A stretch of 64,000 bases of DNA. It comes from Trueperaceae bacterium. GTDB taxonomy: Bacteria; Deinococcota; Deinococci; Deinococcales; Trueperaceae. Numbering within the stretch: position 1 is the stretch's first letter; the number at the start of each line of letters is the position of its first letter. Made by a program: the position numbers and the translations under genes. Under the pieces are notes generated by a model that did no database searches, was not told the DNA's origin, and saw only the letters and a program-made list of their open reading frames with translations. Location of the stretch: assembly GCA_036381595.1 (NCBI GenBank), contig DASVCN010000023.1, positions 124,001-188,000 of the forward strand, read 5' to 3'. Positions 52,436 to 61,079 of this stretch are shown here, piece by piece.

Positions 52436-52485
52436 GAAGTCGACTGGGCCCCCGTCAGGAGTCGTTCGACCGGGAGCTAACGTGA
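52432..52485 (+). CDS. Candidate 17-codon bridging ORF between mreD and pbp2
   Basis: Encodes MRSRLGPRQESFDRELT. Its GTG overlaps the mreD stop (GTGA, 52432-52435), its own TGA overlaps the PBP2 GTG (GTGA, 52482-52485), and AAGGAG lies 5 nt before its start. It would carry ribosomes from mreD to pbp2 without release. A separate GGGAG also precedes pbp2, so it may be dispensable. Confidence 0.45.
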   Translation: MRSRLGPRQESFDRELT

Positions 52486-54266
52486 TCCCGCGCCTCAGAC
52501 TGCTGCTGGCCGTGCTGCTCACCTGCCTGGTGGTCTTCACCGGCCGGTTGATGTACCTCCAGTTGGCCATGGCCGAGCAGTACACCGCCCTCTCGGCCCA
52601 GAACTTCCTCGAAGAGCGCCGCATCTCGCCCCTCCGCGGGCGCATCCTGGCCAGGGACGGAACGGTCCTCGCCGACAGCCGCATAGCCTACGACCTCATG
52701 TTCACCGGGGGCGAGATAGAACATTGGCAGCGTCTGAAGTTCCTCCTCGGGCTCGAGGCGAAGGAGCCACGCCAGCCGGACATGTCGAAGCAGGAGGAGC
52801 GTCTCGAAGGAGCCGTTCTCGCCTGGAACATCCCCGACCGCCTGGTTCCCGGTGTCGAGGAGTTGGTGGCCGGTCAGCCCAACCTCTACCTGCGGGAGCG
52901 GATCGAGAGGAGCTACCCCACCAATCTCGCCGCCCATCTGGTCGGCTACACCACCCTTGCCGATCCGGTGCGCTTCCCCGGCTACGCCAGCGGTGAGCTC
53001 GTGGGCGTGATGGGCATCGAGGCGGGCCTGGAGAAACGGCTTTTCGGAGCGGCGGGCTCGGAACTGGTCGAGGTCAACAACCGCGGGGTGGTGTTGCGTG
53101 AGACCGAACTGGTGCCGGCGCAACCGGGCGACGACGTGGTGCTTACGATCGATACCGAGCTACAGCGCCTCGCCGAAGACGTCCTGCTCGGCTCGATCCA
53201 GTACATCAACGCCGAGCGGGCGAAGAACGACCTGCCGCTGGTCGAAACCGTTCGCGGGGCGCTGCTGGCAGCAGACCCGGACACCGGCGAAGTACTGGCG
53301 ATGGCCAGCACCCCTTCGTTCGATCAGAACATCTTCACCCACCGGCCCACCGATCCCGAGGAAGTTTCGAGGGTGCTGAACGACGCGACCAACCATCCGT
53401 TGCTGAACCGGGCGGTCGAGGCTTATCACCCGGCCTCCACCTTCAAGATCGTCACCAGCTCGACTTTGCTGGAGGACGGATACATCGATCGGTACGATCG
53501 CTACGCCTGCAGCGCGTCGATGCGCTACGGCGGATTCATCTGGGAGAACTGGGCGCCCGGGTTCCGCGGCAACTACGACGTGACAGAAGCCATCGCCGAC
53601 TCGTGCAACACCTACTTCTGGTACGCGGCGATGGACACGCCTGACTTCTCCAGCGGCTGGGGGCCTTTCATCAGCGACCTGGTCGACCGGGCCAGGGAGT
53701 TCGGTTTCGGACGCGAGGTCGGGGTGCCGCTGCCGGAGGAAGAAACCGGGCTGATCCCCGACGAGGAGTGGGTACTCGAGACCGAAGGGCACGCATGGTA
53801 CCCGGGTTACACCCTCAACAGCGTGATCGGTCAGGGGAACGTGCGGGCGACGCCGCTTCAGACGCTGCAGTTCGTCATCACACTGGCCAACTCCGGACGG
53901 ATGGTCGTGCCTCAGGTGGTGAAGTCGATCGACGGGGTAGAGAAGGAGCCGGAGGTCTATACGGTTCCAGGGGAACACTGGGACGTTCTCCGCGAGGGTA
54001 TGCGGGAGATGATCACCGATCACGGCTCGAGCTGGTTCCTGGGTCCGGCGGTCGACTTCCCGATAACCGTCGCGGGCAAGACCGGAACCGCTCAGAACGG
54101 TCACGGGGTTGGCCTCGAGCATGTCTGGTTCATGGGCTACGCGCCCGTGGAGGAGCCGGAAATCGCCATCGTGGTATTCCTTGAGTACGGGGGCTCCAGT
54201 TCCGCCGTCGCGGTCCCGGTCGCCCGCGATTTCCTGCTGGGCTACCTGGCGTTAGAGGGAGAATGA
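52482..54266 (+). CDS. mrdA: Penicillin-binding protein 2 (elongasome transpeptidase)
   Basis: A 594-residue class B PBP that cross-links peptidoglycan during elongation. It has an N-terminal anchor (about 5-25), then the dimerisation/pedestal domain. The transpeptidase motifs are Ser319-x-x-Lys322 (STFK), Ser374-Cys-Asn376 and Lys533-Thr-Gly535. GTG 52482 is the start. The gene sits between mreD and minC, with its ATGA overlap (54263-54266) coupling minC. Its partner RodA is not seen here. Confidence 0.96.
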   Translation: MIPRLRLLLAVLLTCLVVFTGRLMYLQLAMAEQYTALSAQNFLEERRISPLRGRILARDGTVLADSRIAYDLMFTGGEIEHWQRLKFLLGLEAKEPRQPDMSKQEERLEGAVLAWNIPDRLVPGVEELVAGQPNLYLRERIERSYPTNLAAHLVGYTTLADPVRFPGYASGELVGVMGIEAGLEKRLFGAAGSELVEVNNRGVVLRETELVPAQPGDDVVLTIDTELQRLAEDVLLGSIQYINAERAKNDLPLVETVRGALLAADPDTGEVLAMASTPSFDQNIFTHRPTDPEEVSRVLNDATNHPLLNRAVEAYHPASTFKIVTSSTLLEDGYIDRYDRYACSASMRYGGFIWENWAPGFRGNYDVTEAIADSCNTYFWYAAMDTPDFSSGWGPFISDLVDRAREFGFGREVGVPLPEEETGLIPDEEWVLETEGHAWYPGYTLNSVIGQGNVRATPLQTLQFVITLANSGRMVVPQVVKSIDGVEKEPEVYTVPGEHWDVLREGMREMITDHGSSWFLGPAVDFPITVAGKTGTAQNGHGVGLEHVWFMGYAPVEEPEIAIVVFLEYGGSSSAVAVPVARDFLLGYLALEGE

Positions 54267-54820
54267 GAACACGCGGAACCCGTGGGGGGATACTCCTCAG
54301 CATCGACGCCGATGACACCGTAGAGGGCCTCGAAGCGGTATTGGCCGGCAGCGGCGAGCTGCTGAGCGGCAAGGTGATCGTCGAGGTGAGCGGCCGGGTG
54401 CCGTGGACCCTGGCCCAGCTGCTCTCGGCCCGCATCGCGGAAGCCGGCGGCGAACTCGTCGAGCTTCGTCCGCCCACTGCCGTCGTTTCCAGCCGCGGTG
54501 AGACGCGGATCATCTCCCGGACCGTGCGGAGTGGGGCGAAGCTCGAGTCGAGCGGATCGATAGTGGTGCTCGGCGACGTCAACGCCGGGGCCGAACTGAT
54601 CGCCAACGACGACATCATCGTGGTCGGGTCGCTGCGCGGGCTGGCTCACGCCGGCGCGGCGGGCAACGAGAACGCGGTCATCTGGGCACAGCAGATCCTG
54701 TCGCCACAGTTGCGGATAGGCAGCGCGCTGGCGCAGTCGGCCGAGGGGGCAGAGAGCGCCCGCGGCCCCGAGGTCGCCCACCTCCGCGAGGGAGCGATCG
54801 TGCTGAGGCCGTGGAACTGA
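54263..54820 (+). CDS. minC: Septum-site-determining protein MinC
   Basis: A 185-residue inhibitor of FtsZ ring assembly. Its C-terminal beta-helix is clear (RTVRSGAKLESSGSIVVLGD, then VNAGAELIANDDIIVVGSLR and GLAHAGAAGN). The N-terminal FtsZ-binding domain is short (about 75 residues). It overlaps PBP2 by 4 nt. MinD and MinE do not follow; a thiolase does, with a one-base overlap. Confidence 0.93.
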   Translation: MRTRGTRGGILLSIDADDTVEGLEAVLAGSGELLSGKVIVEVSGRVPWTLAQLLSARIAEAGGELVELRPPTAVVSSRGETRIISRTVRSGAKLESSGSIVVLGDVNAGAELIANDDIIVVGSLRGLAHAGAAGNENAVIWAQQILSPQLRIGSALAQSAEGAESARGPEVAHLREGAIVLRPWN

Positions 54821-55995
54821 TGCACCGGGAGGCGGTCGTCGTCACAGCCGTTCGAACGCCGGTGGGTCGCGCTCACAAAGGCCTTCTCAAGGACACCCGA
54901 CCCGATGACCTGGCGGCGATGGTCGTACGGGAAGCGCTTCACAGGACTCCGGGCCTCGAGGCGGAGCGGGTAGACGACTTGCTCCTGGGGAACGCTCACC
55001 CGGAGGGTGAGGCCGGATACAACTTCGCTCGCCTCGCCGTCCAGATAGCGGGCCTGCCCGATCGCACGGCCGCGGCCACAATAAACCGGTTCTGCGCGAG
55101 CGGGTTGCAGACCATCGTGCAGGGCAGTCACTCGGTCTCGGCCGGCATGGCGGACGTGGTCTTCGCGGGCGGAAGCGACTGCACCAGCCGGGTGCCCATG
55201 GGCGGGCACACGCTCTCGATCAACAAAGCGCTGGCCCGGGTCAAGCCGGGGGCCTATCACGCGATGGGGGAGACGGCCGAAGCGGTAGCTCGGAAGTTCG
55301 GGGTGACGCGCGAGCGCCAGGACCGTTTCGCGCTGGAGTCGCACCGCAAGGCCCTCGCCGCTCGAGAAGCGGGCCGCTTCGACGAGCAGGTCATGAAGGT
55401 GACGACCAGAGTCAAGGATCCCGAGGGTAACTGGCAAGAAGTGGTCCTGGAGCGCGACGAAGGGCCGCGGGAGAACACCAGCATGGAGGCGCTCGAGGCC
55501 CTCTCGCCGGTATTCGCGTTCGATGACGAGGCGACCGTCACCGCCGGCAACTCGAGTCCCCTCAACGACGGCGCGGCGATGACTGTGCTCATGACGGAAG
55601 AGGACGCCCGGGCGAGAGGACTCAGGCCGCTGGCTCGCCTCGTCCAGGCGACGGTGGTGGGGGTGCCCCCCGAGATCATGGGGATCGGCCCCGTACCAGC
55701 GATCAGGGAGCTCCTCGCCAGGACAGGCTTGAGCGGCGACGACGTCGACCTGTTCGAGATAAACGAGGCGTTCGCCTCGCAGGCGAGCTACTGCCAGGAG
55801 GAGCTGGCGATCCCCGACGAGAAGTTCAACGTCAACGGGGGAGCCATCGCCATCGGTCACCCGCTCGGTGCTACCGGCGCACGAATAGCAGCCGACCTCT
55901 TCGCCGAGATGGGACGGCGCGGTGCTCGCTTCGGCGTCATCTCGATGTGCGTAGGCGGCGGCCAGGGGATGGCGGCGCTCTTCGAGAGACCTTAG
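54820..55995 (+). CDS. Acetyl-CoA acyltransferase (thiolase)
   Basis: A 391-residue thiolase with the complete catalytic set: nucleophile Cys92 (RFCASGLQT), His347 (IGHPLGATGAR) and Cys377 (MCVGGGQG). It may act in beta-oxidation (FadA-like) or in acetoacetyl-CoA formation; the sequence alone does not decide. ATG 54820 overlaps the minC TGA by one base; GTG 54811 would add three residues. It has no obvious functional link to the division genes upstream and seems to be a read-through passenger. Confidence 0.95.
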   Translation: MHREAVVVTAVRTPVGRAHKGLLKDTRPDDLAAMVVREALHRTPGLEAERVDDLLLGNAHPEGEAGYNFARLAVQIAGLPDRTAAATINRFCASGLQTIVQGSHSVSAGMADVVFAGGSDCTSRVPMGGHTLSINKALARVKPGAYHAMGETAEAVARKFGVTRERQDRFALESHRKALAAREAGRFDEQVMKVTTRVKDPEGNWQEVVLERDEGPRENTSMEALEALSPVFAFDDEATVTAGNSSPLNDGAAMTVLMTEEDARARGLRPLARLVQATVVGVPPEIMGIGPVPAIRELLARTGLSGDDVDLFEINEAFASQASYCQEELAIPDEKFNVNGGAIAIGHPLGATGARIAADLFAEMGRRGARFGVISMCVGGGQGMAALFERP

Positions 55996-56102
55996 AACGT
56001 GCGCGACACGCTGATGAGCTGTCGCGGCCTGGTTAGGGTTATGAGGCACCGGCTGTCGGAGGTGGTTCCCGGCAGCTGACGAGAAGGAAGGGCGGCAGCG
56101 TT

Positions 56103-57050
56103 TTGAAGATCCTCAAGTATGTCCTTCATGCCGTGATCCTTATCGGACTGGTCCTCGCCGCGTTGCGCTACCTGAACAGCGAGGAGGTGCTCGAGGCTCT
56201 CTACTCGTTCGATCCCTTCTATGGAGTCCTCGTCCTCATGGTGCCGGCGGTGCAGCTGGCGCTCAAGAGCTGGCGCTTCGAGGTCTTCCTGCGACCTTTC
56301 GGGGTGAGGCACCCGAGCACGGTCATGCGCGCCTACGCTGCCGGCCAGCCCGCTACCCTCGTCCCCGGGGGCATAGCGGCGCGGATCGGCCTCCTGAGCC
56401 AGGCCCACGTACCGGTGTCCACGTCGGCGGCAGCGGTACTCTTCTCCAGCCTCTTCGATCAGGCCGTCTTCGTCATGGGCCTGTTCGTGACCGCCATCTG
56501 GTTCCCCGCAGCCCGGGTGGCGGCGTTGATCACCCTGGGCGCCGTCGCGCTCGTCGCCCTGCTGTTGGCCGTGCCACAGGTGCGTACTCGGTTGGGACGC
56601 CCTTTCATCTGGCTGGCGAAGCGAGTGGGGCTGGAAGAGGGCGTCGAGAAGTTCGGCGAGGCGGTGCGAACCGACTTGAGCAAACGAGTGGTGGCGGGCG
56701 CCCTGGCCCTGTCGGTAGCCGCCTTCGCAACCGACGTCCTGCTGCTCGAGTTCAGCCTGCGCGGTCTCGACCTGCAGGTCCCGCTGCCCGAGGTCTTCCT
56801 CGCCTATCTGCTGCCCACCATGCTCGGGCGCCTCAGCGCATTGCCGGCAGGAGGCATAGGCTTGGCCGAGGCGGGGATAGTGGGTTACCTCGCGGGCGTC
56901 TCGGGGGTGGATCCCTCGGTTGCGGTGGTGGCCGCGGCCGTGTTCCGGGTCTCGACGGTCTTCCTGCAGGCGCTCTACGGCGCCTTCGTCTACTGGTTCG
57001 CTTGGAAGGGCGATCGCGAGTCGGTCCTGGCCACTCCGGCCGAGGCTTGA
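56103..57050 (+). CDS. UPF0104/LPG-synthase-like integral membrane protein
   Basis: A 315-residue membrane protein of about eight helices, related to the flippase part of lysylphosphatidylglycerol synthase (MprF-like TM region). Typical motifs are GVRHPSTVMRAYAAGQPATLVPGG and the helix pair AYLLPTMLGRLSALPAGGIG. No lysyl-transferase domain is attached, so lipid transport or flipping is the best guess. TTG 56103 is the start I can offer, with GGAAGGG about 14 nt upstream. The 107-bp gap before it shows no terminator. Confidence 0.85.
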   Translation: MKILKYVLHAVILIGLVLAALRYLNSEEVLEALYSFDPFYGVLVLMVPAVQLALKSWRFEVFLRPFGVRHPSTVMRAYAAGQPATLVPGGIAARIGLLSQAHVPVSTSAAAVLFSSLFDQAVFVMGLFVTAIWFPAARVAALITLGAVALVALLLAVPQVRTRLGRPFIWLAKRVGLEEGVEKFGEAVRTDLSKRVVAGALALSVAAFATDVLLLEFSLRGLDLQVPLPEVFLAYLLPTMLGRLSALPAGGIGLAEAGIVGYLAGVSGVDPSVAVVAAAVFRVSTVFLQALYGAFVYWFAWKGDRESVLATPAEA

Positions 57051-57054
57051 ACTG

Positions 57055-57615
57055 TCACCCGACTCTCGTCGCTACGATCGCAGCGGTATCGGGCTCGAGC
57101 ACCAGCTCGCAACTCACCAGACGAGGGTCCCTCATCCACCGGTGCCAGCGCTCGTCGAACTCGCCTCGGAAGAGCGGGCCGGGAGTGAAGTCGTCGAGGA
57201 GGATGACGCCGCCAACGCTCATGCTCGAGATCACCCGGTCGCTGCCGGCATCCTTGGCTTCGCCTACGTCGACGCACGCCAGGTCGAAGGGGCCCCCTTC
57301 CAGCGCCCTCCTCCGATCGCCGTGCAACGCGACGACGTCATCGAGGCCTGCGAAGAGCGAGGCCACCGCTTCGTGTCTGTCCCGGTCCAACTCGATGGTC
57401 GTAAGCCGGGAACCTCCCCTCATCCCGCTCGCTAGCCAGGCGCTGCCTACGCCGCAACCGCTTCCCAGTTCGAGGATGCGGCCCGAGGTGGCGGCAGCGA
57501 GCGTGCTCAGGAGCGATCCCGTGCGCCGACCGCACGAGCTGGTGAAGCCGCCCAGCCGGGCCAGCTCCTCGGCCTTGGCCACGAGATGGGGGACGGGCGG
57601 GTAACCGGTGTCCAT
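57055..57615 (-). CDS. SAM-dependent O-methyltransferase-like protein
   Basis: A 186-residue class I methyltransferase of the small O-methyltransferase (caffeoyl-CoA OMT-like) type. Motif I is RILELGSGCGVGSAWLA, acidic loop TTIELDRDR, and later FDLACVDVGEAKD and GGVILLDDFTPG resemble the metal-binding DD region. ATG 57615 has AGGGGG upstream. It is convergent with the UPF0104 gene (4 bp gap). The substrate is unknown. Confidence 0.85.
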   Translation of the reverse strand: MDTGYPPVPHLVAKAEELARLGGFTSSCGRRTGSLLSTLAAATSGRILELGSGCGVGSAWLASGMRGGSRLTTIELDRDRHEAVASLFAGLDDVVALHGDRRRALEGGPFDLACVDVGEAKDAGSDRVISSMSVGGVILLDDFTPGPLFRGEFDERWHRWMRDPRLVSCELVLEPDTAAIVATRVG

Positions 57616-57677
57616 CCCCCTGTTCTACCCCGCACCCCGACTGAAGTGGGCGAGGGGGCCAGTAGTCGCCTGCGCAG

Positions 57678-57935
57678 CTACGGATGCGGGTTCTCGCCGG
57701 GCACCCAGCCTCCGCCTTGTCCGCCGGACCAGTAGTGGCCGGGCCCGGGGTACTCGACGAGCGCCGCTATCACCCGATCGAGCGGTATCCGGTAGGCGAA
57801 GCGGGTCTTCAGGTACCAGAGTTCCAGGACCCCGTGCAGCAGCTTAGGATCCCACTCACCCTCCATTGCCCCGAGCTTGTCCGCATAGGCCAGGGCCCGC
57901 GCCACCGCTGTGTCGAACAGTTCGGGCCTCGCCAC
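57678..57935 (-). CDS. Small hypothetical protein downstream of GNAT gene
   Basis: An 85-residue mostly helical protein (AVARALAYADKLGAM, then LLHGVLELWYLKTRFAYR) with a Gly/Pro-rich tail. I do not recognise it. The GTG start at 57935 lies only 2 nt after the acetyltransferase stop, so it is translated from that mRNA. Its small size and lack of motifs keep confidence low to moderate. Confidence 0.6.
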   Translation of the reverse strand: MARPELFDTAVARALAYADKLGAMEGEWDPKLLHGVLELWYLKTRFAYRIPLDRVIAALVEYPGPGHYWSGGQGGGWVPGENPHP

Positions 57936-57937
57936 CG

Positions 57938-58561
57938 TCAGAGGGTAAGGCGGAAGATCGGACGCTTGGGACCTCGCCGGGCGATCTCCCTGAAACCCGC
58001 TCGGCGGAAGAGCGAGACGGTGCCCATGTAGGCCGCAGGATCTGCGAGCCTGTCGGCTCCCGAGTCTGGAGGGTACGCCTCGATGACCGTTGCGCCGTTG
58101 CTGCGAGCGTAAGCGATCGCTCCGTCGAGGAGGCCGCCTGCCACTCCGCGACCGCGATGTTCACGGTGGACGAAGAAGCAGACGACCGCCCATACCGGCT
58201 GGTCGTCCACGGGCTTCAGCTTGGGCGAACGTTGCAGCCTTCCGTACTGCTCGCGGGGCGCCAGCGAGATCCAACCCACCGGCTCACCGTCGCGATAGCC
58301 GAGAAGACCCGGCACGATTCCCGACCCGGTGAGTCGCTCGAGCGCGGTCCGGTTGCCGGCGTTCCCGTTCGCGGCGAACTCGTTCGAGCTGACCCGCCAG
58401 TACATGCACCAGCAGCCCGAGTAGGCCCCGCTCTTGCCGAAGAGTTTCTCGAGGTCGGTCCAGCGGTCGGCGGTGGCGGGCAAGACCTCAAGCCGTTGCC
58501 CCTCGACCATCCTCCCGCCGTCGGTAGTCCGGCTCGTTTTGCCCTTGACGCCCTCACCCAT
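57938..58561 (-). CDS. GNAT-family N-acetyltransferase
   Basis: A 207-residue acetyltransferase. It has motif A in VVCFFVHREHRGRGVAGGLL (acetyl-CoA pyrophosphate loop REHRGRGVAGGL), then AYARSNGATVIEAYP, and a C-terminal LFRRAGFREIARRG. The N-terminal SGCWCMYWR is typical of a subgroup whose substrates are unknown. ATG 58561 is supported by TAACTT 6 nt upstream; ATG 58510 would remove a disordered lead of 17 residues. Confidence 0.92.
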   Translation of the reverse strand: MGEGVKGKTSRTTDGGRMVEGQRLEVLPATADRWTDLEKLFGKSGAYSGCWCMYWRVSSNEFAANGNAGNRTALERLTGSGIVPGLLGYRDGEPVGWISLAPREQYGRLQRSPKLKPVDDQPVWAVVCFFVHREHRGRGVAGGLLDGAIAYARSNGATVIEAYPPDSGADRLADPAAYMGTVSLFRRAGFREIARRGPKRPIFRLTL

Positions 58562-58567
58562 AGCCTC

Positions 58568-58573
58568 AAGTTA
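58568..58573 (-). promoter_or_regulatory. Leaderless -10 box for the GNAT gene
   Basis: TAACTT on the minus strand, 6 nt before ATG 58561. Confidence 0.55.
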
Positions 58574-58592
58574 GTACGAAGCGAGGAGCGAG

Positions 58593-58901
58593 ATGAGCGA
58601 GCGACGTGACGACAAGGGAAGGCAGCGGCCGAGCAGCAAGTATCGCGGCGAAGGGAACCTGGGCGACGCGCGACCGGCTGGCGCGGGCGCGGAAGTCGGA
58701 GATGGGGAGGAGCGTGACCTGGAGGAGACGCTCGACCGCGAGCGTCACGGGAGCGGCGAGTACGACCCTGAGGAGCGCTACGGTCGGAACGACACGGAGG
58801 CCAACAGGGAGCGAGCCGGGCCCGGCGACGAGGAGGGAGCCGATACGGCCGAGGAGGAGCCCGAGCGGGGTCGTTCGCCTCGGAAGCAGGATCCGGCCTG
58901 A
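58593..58901 (+). CDS. Small highly charged disordered protein
   Basis: A 102-residue protein made mostly of Glu, Arg, Asp, Gly and Pro with almost no hydrophobic residues (SERRDDKGRQRPSSKYRGEG at the start, EEEPERGRSPRKQDPA at the end). It is probably disordered. Stress-protective hydrophilins look similar, but no family match is claimed. ATG 58593 has AGGAG upstream. Another frame is also open here, so coding status is not certain. Confidence 0.6.
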   Translation: MSERRDDKGRQRPSSKYRGEGNLGDARPAGAGAEVGDGEERDLEETLDRERHGSGEYDPEERYGRNDTEANRERAGPGDEEGADTAEEEPERGRSPRKQDPA

Positions 58902-58907
58902 GCGACC

Positions 58908-60008
58908 CTAGTTGCCGTATCCTCGGCCGCGCGCCTCGTAGCCCGCCTGCTCGAGCGCCGCAGTGCCCCGGCGCAGGCCATCTTCGTCGTCGAAGGCGAG
59001 CCGCACCGCTCCCCCCGCCTCGCGTATACCCAGTACCTCGATGTCCTTGATGTTCACGCCGGCCTCGCCCAGCGAGCGAGTTATCTTGGCCAGCTCACCG
59101 GGCCTGTCGGGTACCGCGATGACCACCTCGAAACGAGCTGGCAGCAGGCTGCGGCGGACCACGGGCAGAGCGTCCCTCGTCCTCTTGGCCGCCTCCGCCT
59201 CCGCGAGGAGGGCCTCGGGGTCGTCGATGAGCTCCGCCAGTCGTTCCAGCTCGGCCGAGAGCGACCGGAGGCCCTCACTCACGGCGGCGCCGTTGCCTAC
59301 GACCATGTCGCGGCTCATCTGGGGCGAACCGGAGGCGACCCGGGTCAGGTCGCGGAAGCCGCCGGCGGCAAGCAGGGTGAGGAGGTCGCGGTCCCGGTCG
59401 CGGGCGACCAACCGGGTGAGCGCCACGGCGGCCAGGTAGGGCACGTGGCTCACGGCCGCGACCAGCCTGTCGTGTTGCGCCGGTTCAACCAGGATCGGTT
59501 TGGCGCCGAGGTGCTCGACGAAAGACTCGACCCGTTCGAGCGCAGCGCTGCCGGTACCCGAGCCAGGCGTGAGGACCCAGACGGCGTTCTCGAGAAGAGC
59601 GGCGTCGGCATTCCGAACGCCCACTCTCTCTGATCCCGCCATCGGATGGCCGCCCACGAACGGCAGGTGAGCGAGCTCCGCCACGATCTCGGCCTTCACC
59701 GAACCGACGTCGGTCAGGACGGCTCGAGGCGAGAGGTAAGGCTCGAGCGACTTCGCAAGCCGTACCAGGCTCCTCACCGGTGTGGCCAGCACGACCAGGT
59801 CGGCCTGCCGCAGCCAGGGTCCCGCCTCCAGCTGGGCCTCGTCTATGACACCCATGCCTCGCGCAGCGTCGAGAGCCATCGGGTCGTGGTCGAGGCCCAC
59901 CACACGGTTGGCCAGGAAGCGCTGGCGCACGCCCAGCCCGATCGATCCGCCGATCAGGCCTACCCCGGCTATGACGACGGTGTCGAACAGGGCGGCCGGA
60001 CGCGTCAC
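58908..60008 (-). CDS. tyrA: Prephenate dehydrogenase with C-terminal ACT domain
   Basis: A 366-residue enzyme converting prephenate to 4-hydroxyphenylpyruvate for tyrosine synthesis. It has an N-terminal NAD-binding VVIAGVGLIGGSIGLGVR, the catalytic-site GGHPMAGSE and HDRLVAAVSHVPYLAA. A C-terminal ACT domain (about 290-360, VIAVPDRPGELAKITRSLGE) should sense an aromatic amino acid. The start GTG 60008 directly abuts the TGA of aroF, so translation is coupled. Confidence 0.95.
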   Translation of the reverse strand: MTRPAALFDTVVIAGVGLIGGSIGLGVRQRFLANRVVGLDHDPMALDAARGMGVIDEAQLEAGPWLRQADLVVLATPVRSLVRLAKSLEPYLSPRAVLTDVGSVKAEIVAELAHLPFVGGHPMAGSERVGVRNADAALLENAVWVLTPGSGTGSAALERVESFVEHLGAKPILVEPAQHDRLVAAVSHVPYLAAVALTRLVARDRDRDLLTLLAAGGFRDLTRVASGSPQMSRDMVVGNGAAVSEGLRSLSAELERLAELIDDPEALLAEAEAAKRTRDALPVVRRSLLPARFEVVIAVPDRPGELAKITRSLGEAGVNIKDIEVLGIREAGGAVRLAFDDEDGLRRGTAALEQAGYEARGRGYGN

Positions 60009-61040
60009 TCAGAGGGCCTTGCCGAGCGCGGTCGTCACCGGCCGGAGTTGCTGCATGAGCGACGCGAAGTCGGTTTCGTCGAGCTGCTGAGCGGCGTCGG
60101 AGCGCGCTTTCTCGGGACTGGGATGGACTTCGACGATCAGGCCGTCGGCGCCCGCGGCGGCCGCGGCCAGCGCCAGGGGAGCAACCAGCGAGCGGCGGCC
60201 GGCGGCGTGCGACGGATCCACCCAGACGGGCAGGTGCGAAAGTTCCTTCAGCACGGGAACGGCGCCGAGGTCGAGGGTGAAACGGGTGGCTGTCTCGAAC
60301 GTCCTGATGCCTCGTTCGCAGAGGACCACGTTGGGGTTCCCCTGGGAGAGGATGTATTCGGCCGCCTGGAGGAATTCGTTCAGGCTCGTCGACATGCCCC
60401 GTTTGAAGAGCACCGGCTTGACCGACTTACCGACCTCTGCCAGGAGGGCGAAGTTCTGGGTGTTGCGAGCGCCGATCTGCAGCATGTCGGCAACCTCGGC
60501 TACTACCCCCACCAACTCGGGCGAGGTCACTTCGGTCACCACCGGGAGGCCGGTCTCCTCGCGCGCCTGCGCCAGTATCCGCAGGCCCTCCTCGCCCAGC
60601 CCCTGGAAGGAGTACGGGCTGGTGCGAGGCTTGAATGCGCCGCCCCGCAGTACCGATGCGCCATGTCGTTTGGCTATGCAGGCCGCCTGGCGCGTCTGTT
60701 CGAGTCCCTCGACGCCGCACGGCCCTGCCGCGACCACGAATCGACCGTTCCCCGTCTTCACCGGCACGCTCGATTCTCCGCCTATGACGACGAACGAATC
60801 TTCGTGCCGGAACTCCCGTGATGCGAGCTTGAACGGCTTGGTTATCGGAACTACGCTCTCCACCTGGCCGAGCGCCCGCAGATGTTCGATCACGTCATCG
60901 GTTGGAGCGGGGCCTATCGCTCCGATGACTACCCGGGACTCACCCTCGCTCACGTGGGGGGTGAATCCGAGTATCCTGATCTCTTCGAGAACGTTGCCGA
61001 CGGCCTCCTTCGAGGCCTCCTTGCGCATCACGACGACCAT
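60009..61040 (-). CDS. aroF: DAHP synthase with N-terminal ferredoxin-like regulatory domain
   Basis: A 343-residue 3-deoxy-7-phosphoheptulonate synthase of the I-beta (KDO8PS-like) type, catalysing the first shikimate step from PEP and erythrose 4-phosphate. Residues 1-75 form the ferredoxin-like domain that in Thermotoga gives Tyr/Phe feedback. The barrel has VVAAGPCGVEGLEQT, LRGGAFKPRTSPYSFQGLG and PVWVDPSHAAGRRSLVAPLA. ATG 61040 follows AGGAG. It is the first gene of aroF-tyrA and is preceded by an unusual leader. Confidence 0.96.
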   Translation of the reverse strand: MVVVMRKEASKEAVGNVLEEIRILGFTPHVSEGESRVVIGAIGPAPTDDVIEHLRALGQVESVVPITKPFKLASREFRHEDSFVVIGGESSVPVKTGNGRFVVAAGPCGVEGLEQTRQAACIAKRHGASVLRGGAFKPRTSPYSFQGLGEEGLRILAQAREETGLPVVTEVTSPELVGVVAEVADMLQIGARNTQNFALLAEVGKSVKPVLFKRGMSTSLNEFLQAAEYILSQGNPNVVLCERGIRTFETATRFTLDLGAVPVLKELSHLPVWVDPSHAAGRRSLVAPLALAAAAAGADGLIVEVHPSPEKARSDAAQQLDETDFASLMQQLRPVTTALGKAL

Positions 61041-61062
61041 GTTCTGCTCCTGGGGGACTTGG

Positions 61063-61079
61063 GCGTGCTCCTGGCACGC
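61063..61079 (-). promoter_or_regulatory. Hairpin with a Shine-Dalgarno-like loop before aroF
   Basis: A 6-bp stem (61063-61068 with 61074-61079) displays CAGGA in its 5-nt loop. The same CCAGGAGCA string occurs again as the real aroF ribosome site, about 20 nt downstream. Confidence 0.4.
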
